NCBI GenBank assembly: GCA_964035575.1
Contig: OZ037839.1
Location: forward strand, 806,001-870,000
Length of the DNA: 64,000 nt
Source: Rhynchopus sp. YZ270_cl-10
Lineage: Eukaryota > Euglenozoa > Diplonemea > Diplonemida > Diplonemidae
Direction: 5' to 3'
Shown here: one piece after another, positions 27,318-37,058 of the stretch
Layout: each line of letters opens with the position of its first letter
How positions within the stretch are numbered: the first letter of the stretch is position 1
Notes under the pieces: generated by a model
Database searches by the model: none
What the model was told of the DNA's origin: nothing
What the model saw: only the letters and a program-made list of their open reading frames with translations
Translations under genes and position numbers: made by a program

Positions 27318-27400
27318 TGTTTCGAGTGACGTGTTGCTCTGTTTTGGGGTAAGTGTTGAGAAGGAGGAGGAGGGAGGCAAGATACAACAAAATAGCTTTC
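27318..27400 (-). promoter_or_regulatory. Conserved leader of the Ubl-LRR genes: pyrimidine tract plus AG, then a 21-nt leader
   Basis: Read on the minus strand, a run of cctcc units and ttctcaacacttacccc precedes an acag (AG at 27339-27340). A leader of about 21 nt then ends in cgaaacaATGG. The same block precedes the ATG of all seven family members. It looks like a 3' splice site, either for a trans-spliced leader or for an intron in the 5' UTR. Confidence 0.5.
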
Positions 27401-27635
27401 TTGTTTGTTTTTCACTTAACTGTGTGGTAGAAAAGACCCTGGTCTGACACGTTGTTCACAAAAAGCGGTGGGACACTCCGGGTTGTCAGAGTTGTGCACC
27501 AAACCTGCCAAATATTCCACCCCATCTCGAAAGGGAATCCAAATATGAAGTTGATATTTTCACCGAAGTGTTCTTCACACACAAATCACCAAACCCCCCA
27601 AACCCCTCTGTTCATCCAGCTTGTCCTGCTCCTGT

Positions 27636-29129
27636 TTATGCTGCCCCCAACTCTCCAAATCCTCTTTTTGTTCCTCTTTTTTGTCCTCTTTTTTTCACTC
27701 TCTTTTGTCCTGCTTTCAATGTAATACATTGTCTTGCACTTCCAGACACGTCTGTTCGTACTGCCTCAAAAGCTTCCATCCGCACATCTTCGAACTGTTC
27801 CGTAAACCTTGCGTAAATCTCACGCACACGTACAGAGAAGGCCTCCTTGTAGGTGCTCATTCTAGGGTCTCCATTCGGGAGAGACAACATCTCGTCAATG
27901 TCGATGTTGCCTGGCAAGACGACTGTTGTGAGTGCGCTGCAGTTGATCAGGAAGCGGCGATGGATCTCTGTGCTCCTACCTATACCTGACATGTCCAGCG
28001 TCGTCAAGGATGTGCAATCTTTCAGGAAACCACCATCAATCTGTCTAACATTGCTCAGTCCTGATAAGTCTGCTGTTGTCAACGCGGAGCACCCTTCCAT
28101 CCAGCCTGGCCCAATGTGTGTGATGCTGCGCAACACTGATAAATCAACTGTTTTCAATGATGAACACTGCAAAAGAAAGTTGGTCCCGATGCCACAACCC
28201 ACCTTCACAACTTTGTGCAGTGCTGTCGAGTCAATCGTTTCCAACGAGGTGCAGGCCCAACAAAAGCTGTTCCCAATTTCCGTCACATTCGTCATCCCTG
28301 AAAAGCTGATGGTGGTCAACGACTTGCAGTTGAAGAGAAACTCGGAGCCGATCTTCGTGACACTGCAAAAAGCTGACAAATCAATGCTTGCCAACGAGGT
28401 GCAGCTCGACAGGAAGTTGTTCTGAATGTGTGTGATTCTGCGCCATCCTGAGATGTCAATCCTCTTCAACGAATTGCAGGAGGCAAGAAAGTCTGCACCA
28501 ACCTTCGTCACACTCGTCATATGGGATAAGTCAAGATTTGTGACGCCACATCCTTGGAGGAACCTGTTCCCTATCACCGTCACACCAGTGAACCCTGACA
28601 CGTCAAGGCTTCTCAACGATGTGCAGTCATAGAGACAGTAGTCCCCGATGTGCGTAACGTTGCACAATCCCGACAAATCAACGGTTTCCACCGACGCACA
28701 CTTGTAGAGGAAGTAGTCCTCAATTCGTGTCACACCAGACACAGCAGAGAGATCAAGTCTCGTAAACGATGCTTGCGACAAGAACCAGTTCGGAATAACA
28801 GTCGCAACCTCCGCCTGAAGAAGCAGAGAAGCCACCTCAGGATCCTTCACAGTCCGCAACCTCGCTTCGGAAATGTCTGTCTCACCCAAGGCACGAAGTG
28901 CTTCAAGAGATTGGTATTTCGTCGACTTCGTCAATACGACTGTGTCTCCAGCACTCAGTTCTGTGATGTCCTCTCCTTCCTCCTTCCCTCCGAAGCCCAT
29001 GCGGAAGCTGTCTTCGCACAACCCTGTTGCAGACGCCACCTTCTGCCGCATCGTCTCCGTTGTGTCCTTCTCACCCACCTCAATCACGAATTTGGTTTCA
29101 TCATCATATCCCTGCACACACAGTTCCAT
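27636..29129 (-). CDS. Ubl-LRR family protein 2
   Basis: 497 residues starting at the family MELC ATG. It has the same ubiquitin-like N-terminus, linker and 25-residue LRR units as its neighbours. The main variable windows read EDYFLYKC, GDYCLYDC, GNRFLQGC, GADFLASC and QNNFLSSC, against different residues at the same sites in its paralogs. One repeat has a short insertion (VGCGIGTNFLLQC). The end is decayed: after ITLKAGQ the frame runs into basic residues and stops at GELGAA. Just beyond, the DNA in another frame still encodes the family tail GFGGFGDLC (about 27560-27600), so the FG tail was lost by frameshift. The next member lies about 0.3 kb downstream on the same strand. Confidence 0.85.
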   Translation of the reverse strand: MELCVQGYDDETKFVIEVGEKDTTETMRQKVASATGLCEDSFRMGFGGKEEGEDITELSAGDTVVLTKSTKYQSLEALRALGETDISEARLRTVKDPEVASLLLQAEVATVIPNWFLSQASFTRLDLSAVSGVTRIEDYFLYKCASVETVDLSGLCNVTHIGDYCLYDCTSLRSLDVSGFTGVTVIGNRFLQGCGVTNLDLSHMTSVTKVGADFLASCNSLKRIDISGWRRITHIQNNFLSSCTSLASIDLSAFCSVTKIGSEFLFNCKSLTTISFSGMTNVTEIGNSFCWACTSLETIDSTALHKVVKVGCGIGTNFLLQCSSLKTVDLSVLRSITHIGPGWMEGCSALTTADLSGLSNVRQIDGGFLKDCTSLTTLDMSGIGRSTEIHRRFLINCSALTTVVLPGNIDIDEMLSLPNGDPRMSTYKEAFSVRVREIYARFTEQFEDVRMEAFEAVRTDVSGSARQCITLKAGQKRVKKRGQKRGTKRGFGELGAA

Positions 29130-29530
29130 TGTTTCGAGTGACGTGTTGCTCTGTTGTGGGGTAAAGTGTTGAGAAGGAGGAGGAGGTCAAGATACAACAA
29201 AATAGCTTTCTTGTTTGTTGTTGTCCTTCCGTAATATTCCGTACTTTTCTTTTCCCCACCCATTTGCTTTAACCTTGCTTGCATGGGGTGATCTGAGGAC
29301 TTTTTTACAATACCCCCCATTCTCTATTTTGCTGTCGTCCTCTCTTTGTTCACCGTATCCATCCTCTCTCTCTCTCTCTCTTTTTTGAAACATCCAAAAG
29401 ACCCGAAAAACCCTCAAAAACCCACGTATTGCAAGAGCTCTGTGCGAAGAAGAACTGAGAGTTGCATTACAAGGGTGGAGTGACATGAAATGAAATGAAC
29501 CGGTGACAAAAGGTGAAGGCGATCTCTGTT

Positions 29531-29618
29531 AATGGTATGCACTTCGTATGTTCTTCAAATGCCTACCGACTGAACGTGCTACACTATTCATGAAAACAAA
29601 AACAAAATCGACCTAAAA
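29531..29618 (+). repeat. Dispersed repeat with A-rich end, copy 1
   Basis: Shares tatgcacttcg, caacgtgctacac-like and attgatgaaaac-like blocks with 52808-52929, followed by an A-rich run and aatcgacc. Same strand in both places. Confidence 0.65.
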
Positions 29619-29706
29619 GGCTCAACAATTTTTGTGCAAATGAAGTTCGATATGTTCACCGTCTTCTTCACACAAGTCACCAAACCCGCCAAATGCTCCT
29701 GCTTCC

Positions 29707-31416
29707 CTACTCCTGCTTGTGTTGCTCCTGTTTGTCCCGTCCAAACCCTCCAAACCCTCCTGCTTGCAAATCTCCTGTTTGTCCCGTACCAAGCCTCCTC
29801 CTTTTCGTCCTCCCTGTTTGTCCTGCTCCAAGTCCTTCTGATAGTCCTTCTCCTGTTTGTCCTGCCCCAAACCCTCCAAATCCTCCTGCTTGTCCTCGTC
29901 CTGATGTGCTTACATCAGACCGTTCTCTCTCTTGTCCTGCTTTCAATGCAATACATTGTCTTGCACTCCCAGACACGTCTGTTCGTACTGCCTCAAAAGA
30001 TTCTATCCGCACATCTTCGAACTGTTCCGTAAACCTTGCGTAAATGTCACGTACATGTGCATGGAAGGTCTTCGTGCCGTCGCTCAAGCCCACGTTTGCA
30101 TGAATGTCGATATTGCCTGGTACGAAGAGTGTTGTGAGTGCGTTGCAGTTGAGCAGGAAGTCGCAGCTGATTGTTGTGTCACTGCCAAAACCTGATATAT
30201 CCAGCGTGGTCAAGGATGTGCAATCTTGCAGGAAATATGCATCAATCTGCGTAACATTGCTCATTCCTGAGAAGTCTGCTGTTGTCAACGCGGAGCACTC
30301 TTGCATCCAGCCGCCCTCAATATGTGTGATGCTGCGCAACACTGATAAATCAACTGTTTGCAATGATGAACACTCTTTTAGAAACGCTGACCCAACAAAC
30401 CCCCCTGACCCAATGGCTGTGACATTGCCAAAAGCTGAAAGGTCGATACTTCCCAGCGAGGTGCAGCTCTCAAGAAAGCCATACTCTACCTTCACAACCC
30501 TGTGCAGTGCTGATAAGTCAATCGTTTTCAACGAGGTGCAGTACGAACAAAATGCCATGTCAATTTCCGTGACATTGGTCATCCCAGAAAAGCTGACGGT
30601 GGGCAACGACTCGCAGCAGGTGAGAAAGTCGGAGCCGATCTTCGTGACATTGCCAAATGCTGACAAATCAATCGTTGCCAACGAAGTGCTGTGCGACAGG
30701 AAGTTGTTCTCAATGTGCGTGATTCTGTGCCATCCTGAGATGTCAATCTTTTCCAACGACTGGCAGTAGGCAAGAAAGTATGCACCAACCTCCGTCACAC
30801 TCGTCATATGGGATAAGTCAAGCTTTGTGATGCCAGTTCCTTTGAAGAACGAGTCCCCTATCACCGTCACAGCAGTGAACCCTGACACGTCAAGGCTTGT
30901 CAACGATGGGCAGTCAGAGAGAAAGAAACGCCCAATGTGCGTAACGTTGCACAATCCCGACAAATCAACGGTTTCCACCGACCTACAACTGTAGAGGAAG
31001 TGGTGCTCAATTCGTGTCACACCAGACACAGCAGAGAGATCAAGTCTCGTAAACGATGCTTGCGCCAAGAACCAGTGCGGAATAACAGTCGCAACCTCCG
31101 CCTGAAGAAGCAGAGAAGCCACCTCAGGATCCTTCACAGTCGCCAACCTCGCTTCGGAAATGTCTGTCTCACCCAAGGCACGAAGTGCTTCAACAGATTG
31201 GTACTTCGTCGACTTCGTCAACACGACTGTGTCTCCAGCACTCAGTTCTGTGATGTCCTCTCCTTCCTCCTTCCCTCCGAAGCCCATGCGGAAGCTGTCT
31301 TCGCACAACCCTGTTGCAGACGCCACCTTCTGCCGCATCGTCTCCGTTGTGTCGTTCTCACCCACCTCAATCACGTATTTGGTTTCATCATCATATCCCT
31401 GCACACACAGTTCCAT
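29707..31416 (-). CDS. Ubl-LRR family protein 3, frameshifted tail
   Basis: 569 residues from the family ATG at 31416. The ubiquitin-like domain, linker and LRR block are intact, with variable windows such as EHHFLYSC, GRFFLSDC, GDSFFKGT, GAYFLAYC and ENNFLSHS. Several windows have replaced the usual Cys by Thr or Ser. After the LRRs the frame enters a Gln/Gly-rich tail related to the FG repeats, but in a shifted frame it becomes DKQEQHKQE and stops. In the neighbouring frame the true family ending (GAFGGFGDLCEEDGEHIELH) is still readable down to about 29622, so the tail has been knocked out of frame. The start region shares about 150 bp of 5' flank with member 2. Confidence 0.85.
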   Translation of the reverse strand: MELCVQGYDDETKYVIEVGENDTTETMRQKVASATGLCEDSFRMGFGGKEEGEDITELSAGDTVVLTKSTKYQSVEALRALGETDISEARLATVKDPEVASLLLQAEVATVIPHWFLAQASFTRLDLSAVSGVTRIEHHFLYSCRSVETVDLSGLCNVTHIGRFFLSDCPSLTSLDVSGFTAVTVIGDSFFKGTGITKLDLSHMTSVTEVGAYFLAYCQSLEKIDISGWHRITHIENNFLSHSTSLATIDLSAFGNVTKIGSDFLTCCESLPTVSFSGMTNVTEIDMAFCSYCTSLKTIDLSALHRVVKVEYGFLESCTSLGSIDLSAFGNVTAIGSGGFVGSAFLKECSSLQTVDLSVLRSITHIEGGWMQECSALTTADFSGMSNVTQIDAYFLQDCTSLTTLDISGFGSDTTISCDFLLNCNALTTLFVPGNIDIHANVGLSDGTKTFHAHVRDIYARFTEQFEDVRIESFEAVRTDVSGSARQCIALKAGQERERSDVSTSGRGQAGGFGGFGAGQTGEGLSEGLGAGQTGRTKRRRLGTGQTGDLQAGGFGGFGRDKQEQHKQE

Positions 31417-31580
31417 TGTTTCGAGTGAAGTGTTGCTCTGTTGTGGGGTAAGTGTTGAGAAGGAGGAGGAGGGAGGCAAGATACAACAAAATAGCTTTCT
31501 TGTTTGTTGTTGTCCTTCCGTAATATTCCATACTTTTCTTTTCCCCACCCATTTGCTTTAACCTTGCTTGCACATCCCAC

Positions 31581-31744
31581 TCTTATTTTTCCTTCTTTCA
31601 AAACTTCACACACAACGCTTTTGATTTTTTGGGAGACACAACAAGGTGCCAGGTTCTATGATATGCACGGAACCACCCTACACCTGTTTGTCATATTGTT
31701 TTCCGTGCAATACATGGAGAAACGTTTCGCACTCGAAACTAGGG
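31581..31744. repeat. Dispersed repeat R2, partial copy upstream of Ubl-LRR gene 3
   Basis: Matches the first half of the R2 copy at 14786-15119, up to cactcgaaactaggg, then diverges. Confidence 0.8.
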
Positions 31745-31879
31745 CCTCCCGGCATCTATCAAAGAGGGAAAAGAAGATTATCGCACAGAATAGCTTTCTT
31801 TTTTGTTTTTCCTGGTGTGGACGACCCCCAAAAAAGCAGAAAATAGCCCAAAAATAGCACCCCCCTTCAGCCACACCAT

Positions 31880-32227
31880 TTCCACTTCTCCAGGTACTCT
31901 CCCCATATGAACAAGAACTAACAGGTACATGACATGTCTGTATGGAAACAAAGTGCTATTTTCGTTGAAACGCAGCCCTGCAGGTTGTCAAAAAGATCAG
32001 TGTGGCGCACACTGAGAATGAGGCAAACAGGACATAGATGCGTTATCAAATCATCTGAACGTTGTATTTTTTATCAGTTCCTAATCACACCATCGTCATG
32101 GGAAAGAAGGGGCAATAGCTATCGATGCAGGCATTCCTCTGACTGACCCACTGTACGATGCCAGCCATCCAGATGAAAGCACAAACCCCCTCTTGGTATC
32201 GCATACTGAAGCAGCTGAAAGTTGCAC
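31880..32227 (-). repeat. Repeat R1, copy a, upstream of the array
   Basis: About 350 bp shared with 46687-46991 and 49652-49994. It starts ttccacttctccaggtact. On the minus strand it encodes LCFHLDGWHRTVGQSEECL in all copies. Its far end matches the first ~40 bp of coding sequence of the B-box gene at 19527-19573 (ggtatcgcatactga). Confidence 0.8.
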
Positions 32228-32423
32228 TTTTGATGACTCGCGTTGTGGTTTTTGTCGGGTCTCTGATCTATCTGTGCGACGGATATATTTCCCCTAACAC
32301 TCCATGTTTGGCCAGGGCCTCTCCAGCGCGTCAGTTGCAAAAAAAAAAAAAACGAATAGTGTATGAGATCACCCTAAACGTATCATACGTCGGGACAAGC
32401 GAAATAACACTTTACCCAAGAGC

Positions 32424-35400
32424 TCACAGGTGTATCCAAAAATGCAGTTCAATAGGTTCACCGAAGTGTTCTTCACACAAATCACCAAACCCTCCAAATC
32501 CCCCTGCTTGTCCTGTTCCTGTTTGTCCACCCCCAAACCCTCCAAACCCTCCTTCTTGTGTTGCTCCTGCTTGTCCTACACCAAACCCTCCAAACCCTCC
32601 TGCTTGTGTTGCTCCTGCTTGTCCTGCACCAAACCCTCCAAATCCTCCCGTTTGTGTTGCTCCTGCTTGTCCTACACCAAACCCTCCAAACCCTCCTGCT
32701 TGTGTTGCTCCTGCTTGTCCTGCACCAAACCCTCCAAATCCTCCTGCTTGTGTTGCTCCTGCTTGTCCAGCCTCCTCCTCCTCCTCGTCCTCGTCGTCAG
32801 ATCCCTTGTTTGCCTGGTACTCGGCGAGCTTGACCTGGTACTCCTTCTTCAGATCAAGCGCCTTCTCGGTGTACTCAGTCTTGTCCTCGTCGTCCATCTC
32901 CCCCCAACGCCTGCCACATTCCTTGGCGATGTCACCAATCTTCCAGTCCGGGTTCTCCTCCTTCAGCTCGGCACGGATGTCGTTGACGAAGATGAAGTAG
33001 GCGCTGAGAGGACGCTTCGGTGCGTTGGGGTCCTCCTTGGCCTTGCGCTTCTTGGGACCTTCGTCCTCCTCCTCGTCCTCGTCGTCAGATCCCTTGTTTG
33101 CCTCACACTCAGCAAGCTTGACCTGGTACTCCGTCTTCAGCTCAGCACCAAACCCTCCAAACCCTCCTGCTTGTGTTGCTCCTGCTTGTCCACCCCCAAA
33201 CCCTCCAAATCCTCCTGCTTGTGTTGCTCCTGCTTGTCCTACACCAAACCCTCCGAATCCTCCCGTTTGTGTTGCTCCTGCTTGTCCTGCACCAAACCCT
33301 CCAAACCCTCCTGCTTGTGTTGCTCCTGTTTGTCCACCCCCAAACCCTCCAAATCCTCCCATTTGTGTTGCTCCTGTTTGTCCAGCCTCCTCCTCCTCCT
33401 CGTCCTCGTCGTCAGATCCCTTGTTTGCCTGGTACTCGGCGAGCTTGACCTGGTACTCCTTCTTCAGATCAAGCGCCTTCTCGGTGTACTCAGTCTTGTC
33501 CTCGTCGTCCATCTCCCCCCAACGCCTGCCACATTCCTTGGCGATGTCACCAATCTTCCAGTCCGGGTTCTCCTCCTTCAGCTCGGCACGGATGTCGTTG
33601 ACGAAGATGAAGTAGGCGCTGAGAGGACGCTTCGGTGCGCTGGGGTCCTCCTTGGCCTTGCGCTTCTTGGGACCTTCGTCCTCCTCCTCGCCCTCGTCGT
33701 CAGATCCCTTGTTTGCCTCACACTCAGCAAGCTTGACCTGGTACTCCGTCTTCAGCTCAGCACCAAACCCTCCAAACCCTCCTGCTTGTGTTGCTCCTGC
33801 TTGTCCTGCACCAAACCCTCCAAATCCTCCTGCTTGTGTTGCTCCTGTTTGTCCACCCCCAAACCCTCCAAATCCTCCTGCTTGTGTTGCTCCTGCTTGT
33901 CCTGCACCAAACCCTCCAAATCCTCCTGTTTGTGTTGCTCCTGTTTGTCCTGTACCAAAGCCTCCAAATCCTCCCATTTGTGTTGCTCCTGTTTGTCCTG
34001 CACCAAACCCTCCAAATCCTCCTGCTTGTGTTGTTCCTGTCTGTCCTACACCAAACGCTCCAAATCCTCCTGTTTGTCCTGCACCAAACCCACCAAACCC
34101 TCCAAATCCTCCTGCTTGTGTTGCTCCTGTTTGTCCTGCACCAAACCCTCCAAACCCTCCTGTTTGTGTTGCTCCTGTTTGTCCTGTACCAAAGCCTCCA
34201 AATCCTCCCATTTGTGTTGCTCCTGTTTGTCCTGCACCAAACCCTCCAAATCCTCCTGCTTGTGTTGTTCCTGTCTGTCCTACACCAAACGCTCCAAATC
34301 CTCCTGTTTGTCCTGCACCAAACCCACCAAACCCTCCAAATCCTCCTGCTTGTGTTGCTCCTGTTTGTCCTGCACCAAACCCTCCAAATCCTCCTGTTTG
34401 TGTTGCTCCTGTTTGTCCTGTACCAAAGCCTCCAAATCCTCCCATTTGTGTTGCTCCTGTTTGTCCTGCACCAAACCCTCCAAATCCTCCTGCTTGTGTT
34501 GTTCCTGTCTGTCCTACACCAAACGCTCCAAATCCTCCTGTTTGTCCTGCACCAAACCCACCAAACCCTCCAAATCCTCCTGCTTGTGTTGCTCCTGTTT
34601 GTCCTGCACCAAACCCTCCAAACCCTCCTGTTTGTGTTGCTCCTGTTTGTCCTGTACCAAACCCTCCAAACCCTCCTGTTTGTGTTGCTCCTGTTTGTCC
34701 TGTACCAAACCCTCCAAACCCTCCTGTTTGTGTTGCTCCTGTTTGTCCTGTACCAAACCCTCCAAATCCTCCTGCTTGTGTTGCTCCTGTTTGTCCTGCA
34801 CCAAACCCTCCAAATCCTCCTGTTTGTGTTGCTCCTGTTTGTCCTGCACCAAACCCTCCAAATCCTCCTGTTTGTGTTGCTCTTGCTTGTCCTGCACCAA
34901 ACCCTCCAAATGCCGCAGTGACGGGCAGGATCTCACGCACCTGCTTCGTTGCAATGTTTGTATGCTGTGCCGTCTTGCCTCTGATGAAAGAGAAGATGAG
35001 GTGCCCCCCAAAAGCGTCTATCCGCTGCACACCTCCGAACTGTTTCCTCGCGTAAATATCACACACACGTGCATGGAAGGTCTGTCGCTTCTCCTTGCTG
35101 ATGCTAAAGCCTACTTTATTCGCGGGACACTGCTGCCTGTTCTCGTTTCTCTTGTGCGCTTCTTTTGGGAGAGACATCTCGTGAATGTCGAAGTTGCCTG
35201 GCACGGAGAGTGATGTGAGTGCGTCGCAGTTGAGCAGGAATCCGTCGACCTCGACCGTTGTGTCACTGGCTATTCCTGACATGTCCAGCGTCGTCAAGGA
35301 TGTGCACTCTTTCAGGAAATTTACACCAATCTGCGTAACATTGCTCAGTCCTGATAAGTCTGCTGTTGTCAACGCAGAACACTTTTGCAACCAGCTGCCC

Positions 35401-36479
35401 TCAATATGTGTGATACTACGCAACACTGATAAATCAACTGTTTTCAATGATGAACACTCAAAAAGAAAGTGGTGTTCGATGTCTGTGGCACTCCCAAAAG
35501 CTGAAAGGTCGATACTTCCCAGCGAGGTGCAGATCGCAAGAAAGCCGTACTCTACCTTCACAACTCTGTGCAGTGCTGATAAGTCAACCGTTTTCAACGA
35601 GGTGCAGTACGAACAAAGCTGGTGCCCAATTTCCGTCACATTCGTCATCCCTGAAAAGCTGATGGTGGTCAACGACGTGCAGGAGTAGAGAAATCGGTGG
35701 CCGATCTTCGTGACACTGCAAAATGCCGACAAATCAATGCTTGCCAACGAGGTGCAGTTATGGAGGAAGCCGTCCTCAATGTGCGTGACTCTGCGCCATC
35801 CTGAGATGTCAATCCTCTCCAACGACTTGCAGTGGCGGAGAAAGTATGCACCAACCTTCGTCACACTCGTCATATGGGATAAGTCAAGATTTGTGACGCC
35901 ACATCCTTGGAGGAACCTGTTCCCTATCACCGTCACACCAGTGAACCCTGACACGTCAAGGCTTGTCAACGATGTGCAGTCAGAGAGACAGGCATTCCCA
36001 ATGTGCGTAACGTTGCACAATCCCGACAAGTCAACGGTTTCCACCGACTCACACCTGAAGAGGAAGCCTTCCTCAATTCGTGTCACACCAGACACAGCAG
36101 AGAGATCAAGTCTCGTAAACGATGCTCTGCACAAGAACTGCTTCGGAATAACAGTCGCAACCTCCGCCTGAAGAAGCAGAGAAGCCACCTCAGGATCCTT
36201 CACAGTCGCCAACCTCGCTTCGGAAATGTCTGTCTCACCCAAGGCACGAAGTGCCTCAACAGATTGGTACTTCGTCGACTTCGTCAACACGACTGTGTCT
36301 CCAGCACTCAGTTCTGTGATGTCCTCTCCTTCCTCCTTCCCTCCGAAGCCCATGCGGAAGCTGTCTTCGCACAACTCTGTTGCAGACGCCACCTTCTGCC
36401 GCATCGTCTCCGTTGTGTCGTTCTCACCCACCTCAATCACGTATTTGGTTTCATCATATCCCTGCACACACAGTTCCAT
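32424..36479 (-). CDS. Ubl-LRR family protein 4 with FG-rich tail and two embedded HMG boxes
   Basis: 1351 residues from the family ATG at 36479. Order: ubiquitin-like domain (1-71), linker, LRR block (about 100-440), then from about residue 520 a long array of 16-residue units of the type GGFGGFGAGQTGATQA. Embedded in that array are two near-identical HMG boxes (about 942-1016 and 1149-1223), each reading DP(S/N)APKRPLSAYFIFVNDI..WKIGDIAKECGRRWGEM and flanked by a KKRK basic patch and an Asp/Glu tail, as in HMGB proteins. HMG boxes bend DNA; FG repeats recall the cohesive domains of nucleoporins. The protein ends FGDLCEEHFGEPIELHFWIH, shared with member 6. The whole frame is open, so the chimera appears expressed-capable, but an assembly collapse or expansion of the repeats cannot be excluded. 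Function unknown. Confidence 0.85.
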   Translation of the reverse strand: MELCVQGYDETKYVIEVGENDTTETMRQKVASATELCEDSFRMGFGGKEEGEDITELSAGDTVVLTKSTKYQSVEALRALGETDISEARLATVKDPEVASLLLQAEVATVIPKQFLCRASFTRLDLSAVSGVTRIEEGFLFRCESVETVDLSGLCNVTHIGNACLSDCTSLTSLDVSGFTGVTVIGNRFLQGCGVTNLDLSHMTSVTKVGAYFLRHCKSLERIDISGWRRVTHIEDGFLHNCTSLASIDLSAFCSVTKIGHRFLYSCTSLTTISFSGMTNVTEIGHQLCSYCTSLKTVDLSALHRVVKVEYGFLAICTSLGSIDLSAFGSATDIEHHFLFECSSLKTVDLSVLRSITHIEGSWLQKCSALTTADLSGLSNVTQIGVNFLKECTSLTTLDMSGIASDTTVEVDGFLLNCDALTSLSVPGNFDIHEMSLPKEAHKRNENRQQCPANKVGFSISKEKRQTFHARVCDIYARKQFGGVQRIDAFGGHLIFSFIRGKTAQHTNIATKQVREILPVTAAFGGFGAGQARATQTGGFGGFGAGQTGATQTGGFGGFGAGQTGATQAGGFGGFGTGQTGATQTGGFGGFGTGQTGATQTGGFGGFGTGQTGATQTGGFGGFGAGQTGATQAGGFGGFGGFGAGQTGGFGAFGVGQTGTTQAGGFGGFGAGQTGATQMGGFGGFGTGQTGATQTGGFGGFGAGQTGATQAGGFGGFGGFGAGQTGGFGAFGVGQTGTTQAGGFGGFGAGQTGATQMGGFGGFGTGQTGATQTGGFGGFGAGQTGATQAGGFGGFGGFGAGQTGGFGAFGVGQTGTTQAGGFGGFGAGQTGATQMGGFGGFGTGQTGATQTGGFGGFGAGQAGATQAGGFGGFGGGQTGATQAGGFGGFGAGQAGATQAGGFGGFGAELKTEYQVKLAECEANKGSDDEGEEEDEGPKKRKAKEDPSAPKRPLSAYFIFVNDIRAELKEENPDWKIGDIAKECGRRWGEMDDEDKTEYTEKALDLKKEYQVKLAEYQANKGSDDEDEEEEEAGQTGATQMGGFGGFGGGQTGATQAGGFGGFGAGQAGATQTGGFGGFGVGQAGATQAGGFGGFGGGQAGATQAGGFGGFGAELKTEYQVKLAECEANKGSDDEDEEEDEGPKKRKAKEDPNAPKRPLSAYFIFVNDIRAELKEENPDWKIGDIAKECGRRWGEMDDEDKTEYTEKALDLKKEYQVKLAEYQANKGSDDEDEEEEEAGQAGATQAGGFGGFGAGQAGATQAGGFGGFGVGQAGATQTGGFGGFGAGQAGATQAGGFGGFGVGQAGATQEGGFGGFGGGQTGTGQAGGFGGFGDLCEEHFGEPIELHFWIHL
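32766..33147 (-). repeat. HMG-encoding block, copy a
   Basis: About 380 bp nearly identical to 33388-33765. It encodes the acidic tail, HMG box and basic patch. The two copies differ by only a few bases (for example Asn versus Ser before APKRP), so the duplication is recent. Confidence 0.85.
33388..33765 (-). repeat. HMG-encoding block, copy b
   Basis: Second copy of the block at 32766-33147, in the same orientation and separated from it by five FG units. Confidence 0.85.
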
Positions 36480-37058
36480 TGTTTCGAGTGAAGTGTTGCT
36501 CTGTTGTGGGGTAAGTGTTGAGAAGGAGGAGGAGGGAGGCAAGATATAACAAAATAGCTTTCCTATTTAACTTGCCGGTTGTGAGAAGAGAGAAATGGAA
36601 AATATTTTAAAGATCAACCTAGGCATGCTTGAAAGGGGGCAAACGTTGGCTTATGCATTGCAGATGTGATCTGGAAGACGGGGTGTGGAAAGTGTAAGCG
36701 CCTCACCGTGGGGGTGGGGGGCAGGCGCTCAGTTCGAGCATCGTGTTCGTTTGGCTTTCAATAGACAGTGACATTGCAGTTGTGTCAACACGTTTGTCCT
36801 TGCGCAAAAGAAGGCTAGAATTGATAAAAGGACGAACTCATGTCGGCAGACCACAACTATCTTCGCAAAGAAGAAGAGATGAACAGAGAATTTGAAACGT
36901 CGTGCACACACATCATTACCACCATCGTTATCGCGCTTGGAGCACGTTGTGTTTGAAGATAGGCTGTGTCTTCATCACAAACGTGCTTTTCATGGAATCA
37001 GTGTAAAAAATCATCCGAGAACCGGATTGTGTACTTACATCAGTCTCACGCAAACCTG
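36480..37058. other. Intergenic stretch
   Basis: Holds the conserved leader of Ubl-LRR gene 4 (to about 36560) and then about 500 bp with no recognised feature. A degenerate match to the hairpin tail (agatcaacctaggc) lies near 36610. Confidence 0.5.

Larger units (their letters stand above)
32480..34917 (-). repeat. 48-bp tandem repeat array encoding GGFGGFG units
   Basis: Units of 48 bp, some with a 9-bp GGF extension, interrupted by two HMG-encoding blocks. A higher-order repeat of 234 bp is visible three times between about 33950 and 34600. Because 48 is a multiple of three, several frames on both strands stay open across it. Confidence 0.9.

Noticed and set aside
32480-34917. Regular repeats as a CRISPR array
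   Set aside because: Units are contiguous, coding and have no unique spacers; the organism is eukaryotic.
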